From the NCBI RefSeq assembly GCF_001857945.1, contig NZ_CP017770.1:2728001-2792000 (forward strand): DNA of 64,000 nucleotides, read 5' to 3'. This DNA comes from Paenibacillus crassostreae. GTDB lineage: Bacteria; Bacillota; Bacilli; Paenibacillales; Paenibacillaceae. The first letter of the stretch is position 1. Each line of letters opens with the position of its first letter. The translations under genes and the position numbers were made by a program. The notes under the pieces are model-generated. The model saw nothing but the letters and a program-made list of their open reading frames with translations, was not told where the DNA came from and did not search any database. Positions 33,458 through 43,359 of the stretch are shown in pieces.

Positions 33458-33558
33458 AAATATAAGAAAATATAAGTTTCACTTGATACTTTTATCCTTA
33501 TATTTCCGCTGAAACGGATGCCGTCTTTGAAAAAGGACGGCATTGCCGTTTCTACTTG
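33458..33558 (+). repeat. Family B element, full copy B5
   Basis: ATATAAGAAAATATAAG...CCTTATAT forms the left hairpin and GCCGTC...GGACGGC with outer AAACGG...CCGTTT the right hairpin, ending at CTTG. It shows the uninterrupted sequence (CACTTGATACT) that is split by the A element in copy B1. Confidence 0.9.
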
Positions 33559-33581
33559 AAATGGTTTAATAGTATGTTATG

Positions 33582-33610
33582 TTGACAGCTTCTAATAATC
33601 ATGATATATT
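33582..33610 (+). promoter_or_regulatory. Vegetative promoter of the ring-cleaving dioxygenase gene
   Basis: -35 TTGACA (33582-33587), a 17-base spacer and -10 TATATT (33605-33610). A TCTCGA half-site lies in the leader; MhqR-type sites in Bacillus contain this element, but the second half is poor here. Confidence 0.7.
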
Positions 33611-33672
33611 TATCTTAAATTAAAGACTCTCGAATAAATGACAATTTTTAAGATGATATGGAGGATTACAAT

Positions 33673-34650
33673 ATGAACGGATTAAAAGGAATACATCATG
33701 TTACAGCGATTACAAGTAGTGCAGAGAAAAACTACGAGTTTTTCACAAATGTTCTAGGCATGCGTTTAGTTAAGAAAACAGTGAATCAAGATGATATACA
33801 GTCTTATCACCTGTTCTTTGCGGATGATAAGGGGAGTGCAGGGACAGACATGACATTCTTCGACTTTCCAGGGATTCGCAAGGGAACGCATGGTACGGAT
33901 GAGATTTACAAAACCTCACTTCGTGTACCAAGTGATGCGGCATTGGATTACTGGGTGAAACGTTTTGATCGCCTGGATGTACAACATCACGGCATTCAAG
34001 AGTTGTTCGGTAAAAAGGTACTAGGCTTCGTCGATTTTGATGATCAACAATATCAATTGATTTCAGATGAACGGAATGAAGGAGTACCTTCAGGAACACC
34101 TTGGCAGAATGGACCAGTTCCATTGGAATTTGCAATTACTGGACTAGGACCAATCTTTGTCCGTATTTCAAACTTTGATTACTTCAAAGAAATGATGGAA
34201 AAAGTTCTAATGTTTAAAGAAATTGCTAAGGAAGGATCCAAACATCTATTTGAGGTAGGAGAGGGAGGAAATGGTGCGCAAGTCGTAGTTGATTATAATA
34301 CGATTCTGCCTAGAGCACAGCAAGGATACGGGACCGTTCATCATACAGCTTTTCGTGTTGAGGATCGTAAGGTATTAGACGAATGGACTGAGCGTCTAGA
34401 TCAATTCAACTTCTCAACTTCGGGTTATGTCGATCGTCATTTCTTTGAATCATTATACTGCCGGGTTGCTCCACAGATTCTATTCGAATTTGCAACAGAT
34501 GGTCCAGGGTTTATGGGCGACGAGCCTTATGAAACATTGGGTGAGAAGCTATCCTTACCCCCATTCTTAGAACCTCAACGCGAGCAAATTGAGAGATTAG
34601 TTCGCCCAATAAATACGGTGCGGAGTACGCAACAGTATATTAAAGAGTAA
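33673..34650 (+). CDS. Ring-cleaving dioxygenase (MhqA/MhqO-like, two VOC domains)
   Basis: 325 residues with two VOC domains: MNGLKGIHHVTAITSSAEKNYEFFTNVLGMRLVKKTVNQDD at the N-terminus and GYGTVHHTAFRVEDRKVLDEW around residue 215. Metal ligands are probably His9, His218 and a Glu near FEFATDGPGF. Homologues in Bacillus (MhqA, MhqE, MhqO) are induced by methylhydroquinone and catechol and help remove them. GGAGG lies eight bases before the ATG at 33673; a longer frame from 33658 would place that site within the gene. A terminator at 34669 follows. Confidence 0.88.
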   Translation: MNGLKGIHHVTAITSSAEKNYEFFTNVLGMRLVKKTVNQDDIQSYHLFFADDKGSAGTDMTFFDFPGIRKGTHGTDEIYKTSLRVPSDAALDYWVKRFDRLDVQHHGIQELFGKKVLGFVDFDDQQYQLISDERNEGVPSGTPWQNGPVPLEFAITGLGPIFVRISNFDYFKEMMEKVLMFKEIAKEGSKHLFEVGEGGNGAQVVVDYNTILPRAQQGYGTVHHTAFRVEDRKVLDEWTERLDQFNFSTSGYVDRHFFESLYCRVAPQILFEFATDGPGFMGDEPYETLGEKLSLPPFLEPQREQIERLVRPINTVRSTQQYIKE

Positions 34651-34668
34651 ATTTATGTGTAGATGAAG

Positions 34669-34695
34669 GAGCATTCCTAAGTGGGATGCTCTTTT
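34669..34695 (+). terminator. Intrinsic terminator of the dioxygenase gene
   Basis: GAGCATTCC and GGGATGCTC form a nine-pair stem (one mismatch), followed by TTTT. Confidence 0.75.
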
Positions 34696-34847
34696 GTCGT
34701 TTACTATTTTATTTACATTCGCCATAATTTGGATTACTATTGAAATTAATATATCTATGTATAAATTACATATATATTAACTAATTGTTGTTTGAAATTG
34801 AGCTTGAACCAACTTTACGGAAGGAGAGAATGCCTCATTCATTAAAG

Positions 34848-34861
34848 TGTAAGCGCTTAAT
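34848..34861 (+). promoter_or_regulatory. Candidate CcpA (cre) site before the arabinanase gene
   Basis: TGTAAGCGCTTAAT matches the cre consensus at 13 of 14 positions, with a perfect TAAGCGCTTA core. It lies about 60 bases upstream of the ATG, a position expected to give carbon catabolite repression of a sugar-polymer hydrolase. Confidence 0.55.
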
Positions 34862-34913
34862 TAAGTGAGATATCGTGGTTGGTAGTACACAAAATAAAAA
34901 ATAGAGGTGTAAT

Positions 34914-37517
34914 ATGCTGAGAAAAAGAATAAATAAATTGGCAGTAGGTATACTGTCATTGGTCATAACGACTGCATTAATAACTCCAAGTGTAGGTTTG
35001 GCAGATAAGAAACCCTCCTCTGTGGACAATCAAGGCAATAACGAGTTAACGCTCAAAGCAGAAAAAGATAGAGTATCTGTTCACGATCCTTCTATTGTAA
35101 AACTAAAGGGTGAATACTATATATTTGGTTCACATATTGAAGCCGCGAAATCAACAGACTTAAAGAATTGGACTAAATTTACGAATGATTACACTACACC
35201 CGACAACGTACTATATGGGGATTTATCAAGTAATCTAGCAGGCTCTTTTGCTTGGGCAGGTGAGAATGATTCAGATAGTAAAGGCGGTTTCTCTATATGG
35301 GCACCTGATGTGATCTGGAATAAAGATTATATCAATGTAGATGGTAGTAAAGGCGCTTATCTGATTTATTATAGTGCTAGTTCTACTTATATACGTTCCG
35401 CGATCGGATATGCAGCATCGAAGAATATAGAAGGTCCATACACTTATGTGGATACAATTGTATATTCCGGATTTACTAGAGAGGATGCTTATGATCCTAA
35501 TAGTGTAATTAATAAGAAGTATACGAATACCAATATTCAAGAGCTATTGGATAATGGTAAGATCACAGAACCGAATGAACATTGGTTCAATGATGACGGG
35601 AGTTACAATAACAGCTTATTTACAAATGCGATAGATGCGAACCTATTTTATGATGAGAATGGCAAACTGTGGATGACTTACGGTTCTTGGTCCGGTGGGA
35701 TTTTTATTCTAGAAATCGATAAACTCACAGGTAAGGCTATCTATCCTGGAGAGGATGGAACGACGACCGATGGTCGACTTATCGATAGATATTTTGGGAC
35801 GAAAATTTCTGGAGGATTTACGAAGTCAGGTGAAGGTCCTTATGTCGTATATGATAAAAAGACAGGCTACTATTATTTATATGTAACTAATGCGGGATTG
35901 GGAGCTACCGGCGGGTATAATATGAGACAGTATAGATCGACAGAACCAGAGGGTCCTTATGTAGATGCATCAGGAAAAAACGCAGTTTTACCAGACGCCA
36001 ACACAGCGAATGTTGATTATGGTATTAAACTGATGGGTAATTACAAATTCGGAAATACAACGGTTGGATATCGTTCACCGGGACATAATTCTTCTTTCAT
36101 CGATTCTAATGGTCAGATGTATCTTGTATATCACACCCGATTCAACGGGGGGACTGAATATCATGAGGTTAGAGTACATCAAATGTTCCAGAATGAAGAT
36201 AAATGGCCTGTAGTAGTACCTTATGAATATAATGGTGACAAGATTTCTGCAAAGGGATATTCTACGAATGACATTGTGGGTACCTACGAATTCATTAACC
36301 ATGGTAATTCTAATAATGGATCTGCGATGTTGCCAACCTTAAAGGTACATTTAAATAAAGATTTCAGTGTGAGTGGTGACGTAACAGGTACGTGGAGTAT
36401 GAAGAAACATACTTATTATATGAATATCGTTATCGATGGCATCACTTATAAAGGGGTGTTCTTCAAACAAAGCGATGAATCCGTCTATGATCTAAAGGTC
36501 ATGACCTTTAGTGCTATTGGCAGTAACAATCAAAGTATTTGGGGAAGTAAAATCATTGAGAATAATAACCAAGCGGTTCAGTTAGATGCTTATTATTTAG
36601 ATGCAAATACTGAAATTCCGGAGAGCGTGAAATCAAATATCACATTACCAACCTCAGGTACTAATAATACAAACATATCATGGTCATCCAGCAGAGAAGA
36701 TGTGCTTAGTAGAACAGGCGAGGTAAAGCGTCTTGGTGAAGATGTAGAAGTTACGTTAACAGCCCGAATCACGAAAGGTAAAGAGGCAATAAGTAAATCA
36801 TATAAGATTATTGTGTTGGGGATATCTGAGTTTAATGTTACACCGATTTATCAATATGATTTCACAACTACTGTTAATTCAATCGAAATACCCAATAACG
36901 GTAGTAAATCGGGAAATGCTACATTAATGGGTTCTGCATCTATTGCGGTAGATGAACAGAGAGGTAATATACTACAAGTAACAAATACGGCTGCTGCTAA
37001 GAAGGTGAATTATTTGGCGTTACCAACAGATACCTTCGATAGAATAACATCAGAGGGATATACCGTCTCCATGTGGGTCAATGTAGATAAACAAAATGCA
37101 GCTTACTGGGAACATAGTGCATTATTTGAAGCCAATGGCGGAGGACAAGATCTATATCCTGTCACAAGACTTGGTGCCAACTTAATCGCCAGAATTAATT
37201 CCAATGGAGCATGGGCTGATGCAGATGCGATTACAAAAGGGTTAACTAGTAATACATGGCATCATGTAACGTATACAATCGATGCAACGGGGATTGTAGT
37301 CTATTTAGATGGGCTGATTGTTGGAAAAGTTGACAAGGATGTAGCTGTATCTTTTGAATCTAATTTCCTTGCTAAATTGATTGATGTTCGAGTAGGAAGC
37401 GGGAATATATGGGGAGACCAAGATATAGCATCTGCCAAATTTGATAATGTAGCGATATTTAATACAGCATTATCAGAAGCAGAAGTAGATGGACTGTACT
37501 ATAAGGAGAATTTTTAA
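34914..37517 (+). CDS. Secreted GH43 arabinanase with Ig-like and LamG domains
   Basis: 867 residues. A Sec signal peptide (about 1-30, ending VGLA) is followed by a five-bladed GH43 domain like Bacillus Abn2: catalytic base Asp58 in VHDPS, the pKa-modulating Asp in YDPNSV or NAIDANLFYD, and the acid Glu in GEGPYVVYD. The blade residues RSPGHNSSF and the following GTYEFINHG/GTWSMKKH beta module match the two-domain Abn2 architecture. An Ig-like segment (about 560-640) and a C-terminal LamG-type sugar-binding domain (about 645-867) are added. It should cut alpha-1,5-arabinan in plant pectin. There are no arabinose-uptake genes nearby. Confidence 0.88.
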   Translation: MLRKRINKLAVGILSLVITTALITPSVGLADKKPSSVDNQGNNELTLKAEKDRVSVHDPSIVKLKGEYYIFGSHIEAAKSTDLKNWTKFTNDYTTPDNVLYGDLSSNLAGSFAWAGENDSDSKGGFSIWAPDVIWNKDYINVDGSKGAYLIYYSASSTYIRSAIGYAASKNIEGPYTYVDTIVYSGFTREDAYDPNSVINKKYTNTNIQELLDNGKITEPNEHWFNDDGSYNNSLFTNAIDANLFYDENGKLWMTYGSWSGGIFILEIDKLTGKAIYPGEDGTTTDGRLIDRYFGTKISGGFTKSGEGPYVVYDKKTGYYYLYVTNAGLGATGGYNMRQYRSTEPEGPYVDASGKNAVLPDANTANVDYGIKLMGNYKFGNTTVGYRSPGHNSSFIDSNGQMYLVYHTRFNGGTEYHEVRVHQMFQNEDKWPVVVPYEYNGDKISAKGYSTNDIVGTYEFINHGNSNNGSAMLPTLKVHLNKDFSVSGDVTGTWSMKKHTYYMNIVIDGITYKGVFFKQSDESVYDLKVMTFSAIGSNNQSIWGSKIIENNNQAVQLDAYYLDANTEIPESVKSNITLPTSGTNNTNISWSSSREDVLSRTGEVKRLGEDVEVTLTARITKGKEAISKSYKIIVLGISEFNVTPIYQYDFTTTVNSIEIPNNGSKSGNATLMGSASIAVDEQRGNILQVTNTAAAKKVNYLALPTDTFDRITSEGYTVSMWVNVDKQNAAYWEHSALFEANGGGQDLYPVTRLGANLIARINSNGAWADADAITKGLTSNTWHHVTYTIDATGIVVYLDGLIVGKVDKDVAVSFESNFLAKLIDVRVGSGNIWGDQDIASAKFDNVAIFNTALSEAEVDGLYYKENF

Positions 37518-37609
37518 GATCACAAACGAAAGATTTGTCATACCGATGAACACATGCTATCTTAAGGAATAGATAGGTACATCATTACAAATCTTTTCGG
37601 AGGTGGATT

Positions 37610-38626
37610 ATGAAAGCGCTGTTTATTGGAGGCACAGGAACGATTAGTTCTGCCATTACTAAGCAATTGATAGACTCAGGTTGCGAGCTATATTTATTAA
37701 ATCGTGGCACTAGAAATGAGGAATTGCCCGCTGGCATAAAGTTCATAACAGCGGATATTCATGATGAGGAGCATGTTGCTAAGCTAATTGAGAACATGGA
37801 ATTTGATGTCGTAGCTGACTTCATAGCGTTTGAGCAGGCTCAATTGGAAAGAGATGTACGATTATTCAAAGGTAAAACAAAGCAATTCATATTCATTAGT
37901 TCGGCTTCTGCATACCAGACACCACTATCTGATTATAGAATTACAGAGGGAACGCCGTTATCCAATCCTTATTGGGAATATTCTAGAAATAAGATTGCCT
38001 GTGAAGAGTATTTAATGAAAGAATATCGCGAGAATGGCTTCCCAATAACGATTATAAGACCAAGCCACACCTATGATGAACGTTCCATTCCAATGGGTGT
38101 TCATGGAAGTAAAGGTAGTTGGCAAGTGGCGAAGCGGATGCTTGAGGGTAAACCCGTCATTATTCATGGAGATGGGACCTCTTTATGGACGATGACGCAT
38201 AATACTGATTTTGCAAAAGGTTTTATCGGCCTAATGGGCAATATTCATGCGATAGGAGAATCCGTTCATATCACCTCAGATGAGACGGTTACTTGGAATC
38301 AAATATACGAGATCATTGCCGATGCCTTAGGTGTGAAACTCAATGCTGTTCATGTGTCATCCGAATTTCTTGCTGCATGTAGTAAAGAAGATTATAGAGG
38401 CGGATTACTTGGAGATAAGGCTAACTCAGTTGTATTCGATAATTCTAAATTAAAGAGACTTGTTCCGGAATTCGTTGCGACTACCCGGTTAGATCAAGGA
38501 ATTAAGCAGACAGTGGAATACATTCTAGCGCATTCTGAATATCAAATGGAAGATCAGGAGTTTGATGTTTGGTGTGATAAAGTTGTTGGCGCACTGAACA
38601 CTGCTTTGATCACCATAATGGAATAG
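37610..38626 (+). CDS. NAD-dependent epimerase/dehydratase (extended SDR)
   Basis: 338 residues. The Rossmann motif is GGTGTISSAI (about residue 7), a variant of GxxGxxG. The catalytic Ser and Tyr-x-x-x-Lys are seen in ISSASAYQ and YWEYSRNK. Substrate-side features are RPSHTYDERSIPM and HNTDFAKGF. Proteins of this type are often listed as NAD-dependent epimerases of unknown substrate in Paenibacillus. GGAGG is placed well before the ATG. It is monocistronic with a very strong terminator and no linked sugar-nucleotide genes. Confidence 0.8.
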   Translation: MKALFIGGTGTISSAITKQLIDSGCELYLLNRGTRNEELPAGIKFITADIHDEEHVAKLIENMEFDVVADFIAFEQAQLERDVRLFKGKTKQFIFISSASAYQTPLSDYRITEGTPLSNPYWEYSRNKIACEEYLMKEYRENGFPITIIRPSHTYDERSIPMGVHGSKGSWQVAKRMLEGKPVIIHGDGTSLWTMTHNTDFAKGFIGLMGNIHAIGESVHITSDETVTWNQIYEIIADALGVKLNAVHVSSEFLAACSKEDYRGGLLGDKANSVVFDNSKLKRLVPEFVATTRLDQGIKQTVEYILAHSEYQMEDQEFDVWCDKVVGALNTALITIME

Positions 38627-38641
38627 AAAGATAATAAGAAG

Positions 38642-38680
38642 AAGCCTTAGTCCTAAACTATATAGGACTAAGGCTTTTTT
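38642..38680. terminator. Intrinsic terminator of the SDR gene
   Basis: AAGCCTTAGTCCTA (38642-38655) pairs perfectly with TAGGACTAAGGCTT (38663-38676), followed by T residues. Confidence 0.92.
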
Positions 38681-38681
38681 A

Positions 38682-38782
38682 AAAATATAAGAAAGTATAA
38701 GTTTTACGCTATACTTTATATCTTATATTTCTCGCTTAAACACTTACCGTCCTTATAAGGACGCCGAAGGCGTTTATGCTTG
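38682..38782 (+). repeat. Family B element, full copy B6
   Basis: It is almost identical to copy B3 (20998), with one visible substitution (TTTATGCTTG for TTTATACTTG), implying recent spread or conversion. It starts six bases after the stem of the SDR terminator. Confidence 0.9.
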
Positions 38783-38818
38783 ATTTATTAAATAACCTAA
38801 GATATCAGGCTTAATTGA

Positions 38819-41212
38819 CTATTCATGTGAAGGGAGATTCACTTCATTCTCATCATCAAATGTTAAATCCTCAACTGGTAATGACTCATTCTCACCATGT
38901 GTTGGCTTCCGTAGATTGAAGAATACTTTAATACAGAAGAACACGAATGCGATAACACCAATTAAGAAGATGGTATCTGGGACGGATCGGAATAATAAGA
39001 AATTCTGAACGGTCTCATTACCGAAATATGTTAGTGGATCACGTGATACCCAATAACCATCATCATATGCCATTTTAAATTGGATGAATCCTATAGGTAA
39101 CAAGGTAACGAACACCATGCCTGCTAATCCTATATTTAATGTCCAGCAGATAAACTTCAGAAGCTTATCATTCCAAGCCTTTGGATTAACGACATTTCTT
39201 AAGGCGTATAGAACTAGAGCAATCGCGAACATTCCATATACACCCATCATGGCAGCATGCGCGTGTGCAGGTGTTAATTGCTGACCATGCTCGAAATAGT
39301 TGACCGCAGGCAGGTTGATTAAGAATCCTAATACACCGGCACCAACTAGATTCCAAAGCGCAGTAGAAATGAGGAACCAGAAGGTTGATTTGTATGGGAA
39401 GTCTACACCACCATCACGCAACATTTTATATTGTTGATACGCATCAAGAATCAATAAAGTTAGCGGTATAATTTCTAGGGCTGAGAAGACAGCACCGATA
39501 GCAATCCAGACTTCTGCAGAACCATTATAGTAATAATGATGTCCAATTCCGAGTACACCCGCACCTAAGATAAGGATGATTTGGAAGTACAACGCTTTAA
39601 TCGTTGAAGACTTCGTTACCAGTTTCATTTGTACTAATAAGAAACCGATCAAGACAACCGCGAATACTTCGAAAATACCTTCAACCCATAGATGGACAAT
39701 CCACCAACGCCAGTAATCCGACATCGTGTAGCTAGTACCGGGTTGAATTAAGAAAGCGGCGAAGTAGAATAACGGAACACCAATTGCAGCATAGAACACA
39801 AGGTGAATAAGTCCACCCCGATCGGGTTCACGTTTCAACGAACTCTTAATCCCTCTAAAGATAATAAATAACCAAAGTAGCATACCAGCGGCAAGTAAAT
39901 ACTGCCAGAAGCGTCCTAACTCTAAGTATTCCCATCCTTGGTGACCAAGTAGGAACCAGAGATTTCCTAAATATCCGTTGATACCTAACCATTCACCGAT
40001 AAGACTTCCGAACACAATGACTACTAATGCCCAGAATAGAATATCTACTAAAAGTCCTTGGCGTTTAGGCTCACGTCCACCAGCAATTGGAGTTATATAG
40101 ATACCTACACCTAACCAAGCGGTCGCGATCCAGAAGATTGCCAATTGGAGATGGGCACCCTTTGCGAAGCTAAATGGTAATAAATCAACAATCCATTCCA
40201 TTCCGAAGAAACCAGTGGGTTCAGTATAATAATGAGCTAAAAATGCTCCAAACATAACTTGAACAAAGAATAGTATCGCTACGACTACGAAAAACTTCAC
40301 TGATTTTACTTGTGATATTGTGACAGGTATAGCATTTAAATTTATTCTCGGGAAATTATCAGCGGTATAAGACTCTTTCATCTCCAAATGATACCGACGA
40401 AATAAAAAGAATACTAATGCCATAACTAAAGATAACACCGTAATACTTACACCACTCCAAAGAACAGAGGAGTAAGTCATCACGTTTCCAGCATCTTCAT
40501 AGTAAGGCCAGTTATTCGTGTATGAGAATGTTTCACCTGGGCGTTCAGTACTTGATAACCAAGCTGTCCAGAAGAAGAAATCAGATATTTGAGTGATTTG
40601 ATCGCCTTCAGCTACCCATTTACGGCTTGTTTCAGGCATATGATCTTCTTGGATAAGATTGGCGGGTAATGCCCAGCCATCACCTTCAGTGAATACGATT
40701 CGATAAAAGGCTCTAACTTGTTCGACACCATACACTTGAGCATCGGTTAAGACCAGGGTGTCGGTATCATCATTATAGCGATTCTCTCGCAACTCAGTGG
40801 TTACCTTGTCACGAATGACCGCTTGTTTGTCTACAGTTAGTTCAGCAAATGAGATCACACCTTCTTGCATTGCATAGAAGTTTTGCATTTCCTCAGTGTA
40901 GACTTTCAAGGCTTCAGCAGTATAGTCTGGACCCATGTACGAGCCGTTCCCTAGTACTGTTCCGTAATCCATTAAAGCATATTTTTGGAAAACAGCTTGA
41001 CCTCCTTGAATGGTGTCCTTTGTCATAATAACTTCACCAGCAGTATCGGTTACAACAGGTCGCGGTGCTTCCGTCTTAAATATCCAATACCCTCCAACTA
41101 ATAGAACGGTGAAGACAAGTATTAAGGTTGCGATACAGATCGATTTAATAAAACTGTAGGCTGTCTTTTTTGGCTTATTCACTTGATTCATACTAGGCTT
41201 CTTAAATTTCAC
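38819..41212 (-). CDS. Quinol-dependent nitric oxide reductase (qNor)
   Basis: About 797 residues, reducing NO to N2O with electrons from the quinol pool. After one N-terminal helix, a periplasm-facing domain (about 45-245) resembles cytochrome c but has no CxxCH heme site, as in qNor. Then come about 12 helices of the heme-copper oxidase fold with HLWVEGIFEVFAV (ligand His and catalytic Glu), GIGHHYYYNG and NYFEHGQQLTPAHAHAAMMGVYGM for the hemes and non-heme iron. GTG at 41212 is preferred because AAAGGAG lies eight bases before it; the upstream TTG overlaps that site. The promoter carries FNR-like and Fur-like boxes. Confidence 0.93.
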   Translation of the reverse strand: MKFKKPSMNQVNKPKKTAYSFIKSICIATLILVFTVLLVGGYWIFKTEAPRPVVTDTAGEVIMTKDTIQGGQAVFQKYALMDYGTVLGNGSYMGPDYTAEALKVYTEEMQNFYAMQEGVISFAELTVDKQAVIRDKVTTELRENRYNDDTDTLVLTDAQVYGVEQVRAFYRIVFTEGDGWALPANLIQEDHMPETSRKWVAEGDQITQISDFFFWTAWLSSTERPGETFSYTNNWPYYEDAGNVMTYSSVLWSGVSITVLSLVMALVFFLFRRYHLEMKESYTADNFPRINLNAIPVTISQVKSVKFFVVVAILFFVQVMFGAFLAHYYTEPTGFFGMEWIVDLLPFSFAKGAHLQLAIFWIATAWLGVGIYITPIAGGREPKRQGLLVDILFWALVVIVFGSLIGEWLGINGYLGNLWFLLGHQGWEYLELGRFWQYLLAAGMLLWLFIIFRGIKSSLKREPDRGGLIHLVFYAAIGVPLFYFAAFLIQPGTSYTMSDYWRWWIVHLWVEGIFEVFAVVLIGFLLVQMKLVTKSSTIKALYFQIILILGAGVLGIGHHYYYNGSAEVWIAIGAVFSALEIIPLTLLILDAYQQYKMLRDGGVDFPYKSTFWFLISTALWNLVGAGVLGFLINLPAVNYFEHGQQLTPAHAHAAMMGVYGMFAIALVLYALRNVVNPKAWNDKLLKFICWTLNIGLAGMVFVTLLPIGFIQFKMAYDDGYWVSRDPLTYFGNETVQNFLLFRSVPDTIFLIGVIAFVFFCIKVFFNLRKPTHGENESLPVEDLTFDDENEVNLPSHE

Positions 41213-41270
41213 TTCAAACACTCCTTTCAATACTTTATCTCAAACCGGATCATCTCTTTATTTCCTCTCC

Positions 41271-41276
41271 ATTATA
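41271..41276 (-). promoter_or_regulatory. -10 element of the qNor promoter
   Basis: Read leftward, a perfect TATAAT. No consensus -35 exists at 16-18 bases (TTTTCA at best), as expected for an activator-dependent promoter. Confidence 0.6.
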
Positions 41277-41291
41277 TGATAATGATTATCA
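41277..41291. promoter_or_regulatory. Fur-type 7-1-7 box between -35 and -10 of qNor
   Basis: TGATAATGATTATCA is a perfect 7-1-7 inverted repeat identical to the Fur box consensus TGATAATNATTATCA. PerR and Zur sites share this form, so the exact Fur-family member is uncertain. Its place directly upstream of the -10 suggests repression. Confidence 0.75.
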
Positions 41292-41294
41292 ATG

Positions 41295-41316
41295 AAAATT
41301 GATCCAGATCAATTTT
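41295..41316. promoter_or_regulatory. FNR/CRP-family box at about -41.5 of the qNor promoter
   Basis: AAAATTGATC-CA-GATCAATTTT is a perfect 22-bp palindrome containing TTGAT-N4-ATCAA, the FNR/DNR-type core. Its centre (41305.5) lies about 41 bases before the start expected from the -10, the class II activation position. Confidence 0.75.
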
Positions 41317-41368
41317 TCTGTAATTTCGACATAAATAAGAATTTTTTCACAAAGTATTCCAAAAAAAT

Positions 41369-41401
41369 AACAGCTCCAGAGCATGGTAGCCTGGAGCTGT
41401 T
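41369..41401 (-). terminator. Intrinsic terminator of the second BceAB module
   Basis: AACAGCTCCAG (41369-41379) and CTGGAGCTGTT (41391-41401) form a perfect 11-bp stem; read leftward it is followed by ATTTTTTT. Confidence 0.9.
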
Positions 41402-41412
41402 GACTTATATGA

Positions 41413-43359
41413 TTATAGAGCTTCTTTAATCACTTTCTTATAATGGAACACGGATAGTATGCCGAAAATCGAGTATAGAGCCGTGTATAGTACCATAACG
41501 ATTACCATCGGTGTCCAGAGCTCTGTACCAAAGAAGAACCACCCTGATTGGACTGCAAAATAGCTATGGAGAAGACCAACAACTAATGGAATTCCAAAAT
41601 TGAATATCTGTTTCCTTTGTATTCCTCTGATCAAGTCTCCTTGTGTGAAACCAAGTTTTCGAAGAATGGTATAACTCGCTTTCTCATCTTCACTCTCATC
41701 CATCTGTTTAAAGTAGAGAATACAGCCGGATGTAATTAGGAAGGTTAACCCTAAGAAACCTACAATGAACATGATTAGCCCCATATTCTGCTTCTGGTTG
41801 TTACTGTATTGAAGCTGAGAAGCATATGAGTTCTTATCGCTAAAGCCGATCTCATGGAAAAGCTCATTAGCTTCTTTGTTTTGAGCAGAATTCTTCAAAT
41901 CAATTCCGATATATAGAGATGATGTCTCTTGAATAGCCGGATCTAAATCAAGCCTTAATCGTTGGAATACGGCATCATCTACAATAGCCACCGGTAAGCC
42001 ACCACCTGTGAAATACGATGATAGGACACTTTCTTTCTTTAATCCTATATATTGTTGCGGAATGACTTCATGTTGACCCTTGAATTCAATAGGCCCAGAG
42101 TTCTTGAAAGATATAAATTGTTGTAACGCACTACTCTCCCCAGTGAAAAGGGACTCGTCTTCAGACAAGGTTACACCCGTAATAGATTGTTCACTTATGA
42201 CGGGCATCCTCATTGTGTGAAGGCCGAGCATCGATTTCGCTGCATCTATATCCATGATGGACTCGAGATTAACTTCCACTTGAATGACATCTATGATCTG
42301 TTCGGTATATAGAATATTATGACTGTCTAATGCTGCCTTGAATTGCTCGGCACCTTCAATATCGGTAATAGCGAAATCTGAAGGAGAAGCCACTTTCGCT
42401 GACATCTCTGCGGAGTAGTAGGAGATATAGGTTAAGCATAATAATCCTATAGCCAGGGCAGATACAGTCGTGATAATGGTTAATATTAAGGCATTGGATT
42501 TCATGCGAAACATAATGGATGAAAGGGACAATACCTCATTAATATTTAGGTAACCATTTTTCCTTTTTCGTATGATATTAAAGATAAAACGGACAGATCC
42601 TTTGTAGAAAAGATAGGTTCCAATGATGACGGAAGCCAGAATAATGATCATTGCGGAGAATAATTCAGTTATCGTTACGAAATCTCCACCAAACAACTTC
42701 GAAGAAATATAATACCCTACAATGATCAATAGGATGCCAGCAATACCGATGCTCATTTCAAGGAAGGAAATCTTTTTCACTGTAACTTCTGTTGTTGATC
42801 TCACTCTAAATAAGGATAGAATACTCTGTCTCTTAATAAATGTGTAATTCATCAACATAATGAAGAGATAGATCACAACGAATACAATACATGTTTGGAT
42901 CAGTGCTTCGAAAGAGAATTGAAGTGTTGCGATCGCTTCTACACCTATAATCTTAAATAAGATCATGATGATTAACTTGGAAACAGAGAATCCTACTAAG
43001 ATCCCTATGATGATGGAACCGAAATAAAAGATTAAATTCTCAGCCGTAAGGATACGGAAAATCTTGTTTTTGGTCATCCCGATTAATTGGAATAATCCAA
43101 TTTCTTTACTGCGTCTTTTAATAAAGATAGTATTTGCATACAACAGAAAAATGGAGACAATAGCCACAAGGAGAACGGATGCTGTTTTAATTGCTGCGGC
43201 TCCTTTTACAGACCCTTCTGCAGGATCCATAGATGGATCATACTGTAACGTAACAAATGCGAAATAAAGCGCTGCACTAAAGATTAAGGCAAAGACATAG
43301 AGATAGTAATTCTTCAGATTTTTCTTCAGACTGCGGAAGATGAGTTGATTAATGCTCAT
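41413..43359 (-). CDS. BceB-type ABC transporter permease (second module)
   Basis: About 648 residues with ten predicted helices and a large external domain (roughly residues 320-520), the Bce-type architecture for binding or freeing antibiotic-target complexes. The ATG at 43359 overlaps the ATPase gene by 11 bases, with AGGTGG upstream; a slightly earlier in-frame GTG is less well placed. It ends before a strong terminator. With its ATPase it forms the second peptide-antibiotic module of the window. Confidence 0.9.
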   Translation of the reverse strand: MSINQLIFRSLKKNLKNYYLYVFALIFSAALYFAFVTLQYDPSMDPAEGSVKGAAAIKTASVLLVAIVSIFLLYANTIFIKRRSKEIGLFQLIGMTKNKIFRILTAENLIFYFGSIIIGILVGFSVSKLIIMILFKIIGVEAIATLQFSFEALIQTCIVFVVIYLFIMLMNYTFIKRQSILSLFRVRSTTEVTVKKISFLEMSIGIAGILLIIVGYYISSKLFGGDFVTITELFSAMIIILASVIIGTYLFYKGSVRFIFNIIRKRKNGYLNINEVLSLSSIMFRMKSNALILTIITTVSALAIGLLCLTYISYYSAEMSAKVASPSDFAITDIEGAEQFKAALDSHNILYTEQIIDVIQVEVNLESIMDIDAAKSMLGLHTMRMPVISEQSITGVTLSEDESLFTGESSALQQFISFKNSGPIEFKGQHEVIPQQYIGLKKESVLSSYFTGGGLPVAIVDDAVFQRLRLDLDPAIQETSSLYIGIDLKNSAQNKEANELFHEIGFSDKNSYASQLQYSNNQKQNMGLIMFIVGFLGLTFLITSGCILYFKQMDESEDEKASYTILRKLGFTQGDLIRGIQRKQIFNFGIPLVVGLLHSYFAVQSGWFFFGTELWTPMVIVMVLYTALYSIFGILSVFHYKKVIKEAL

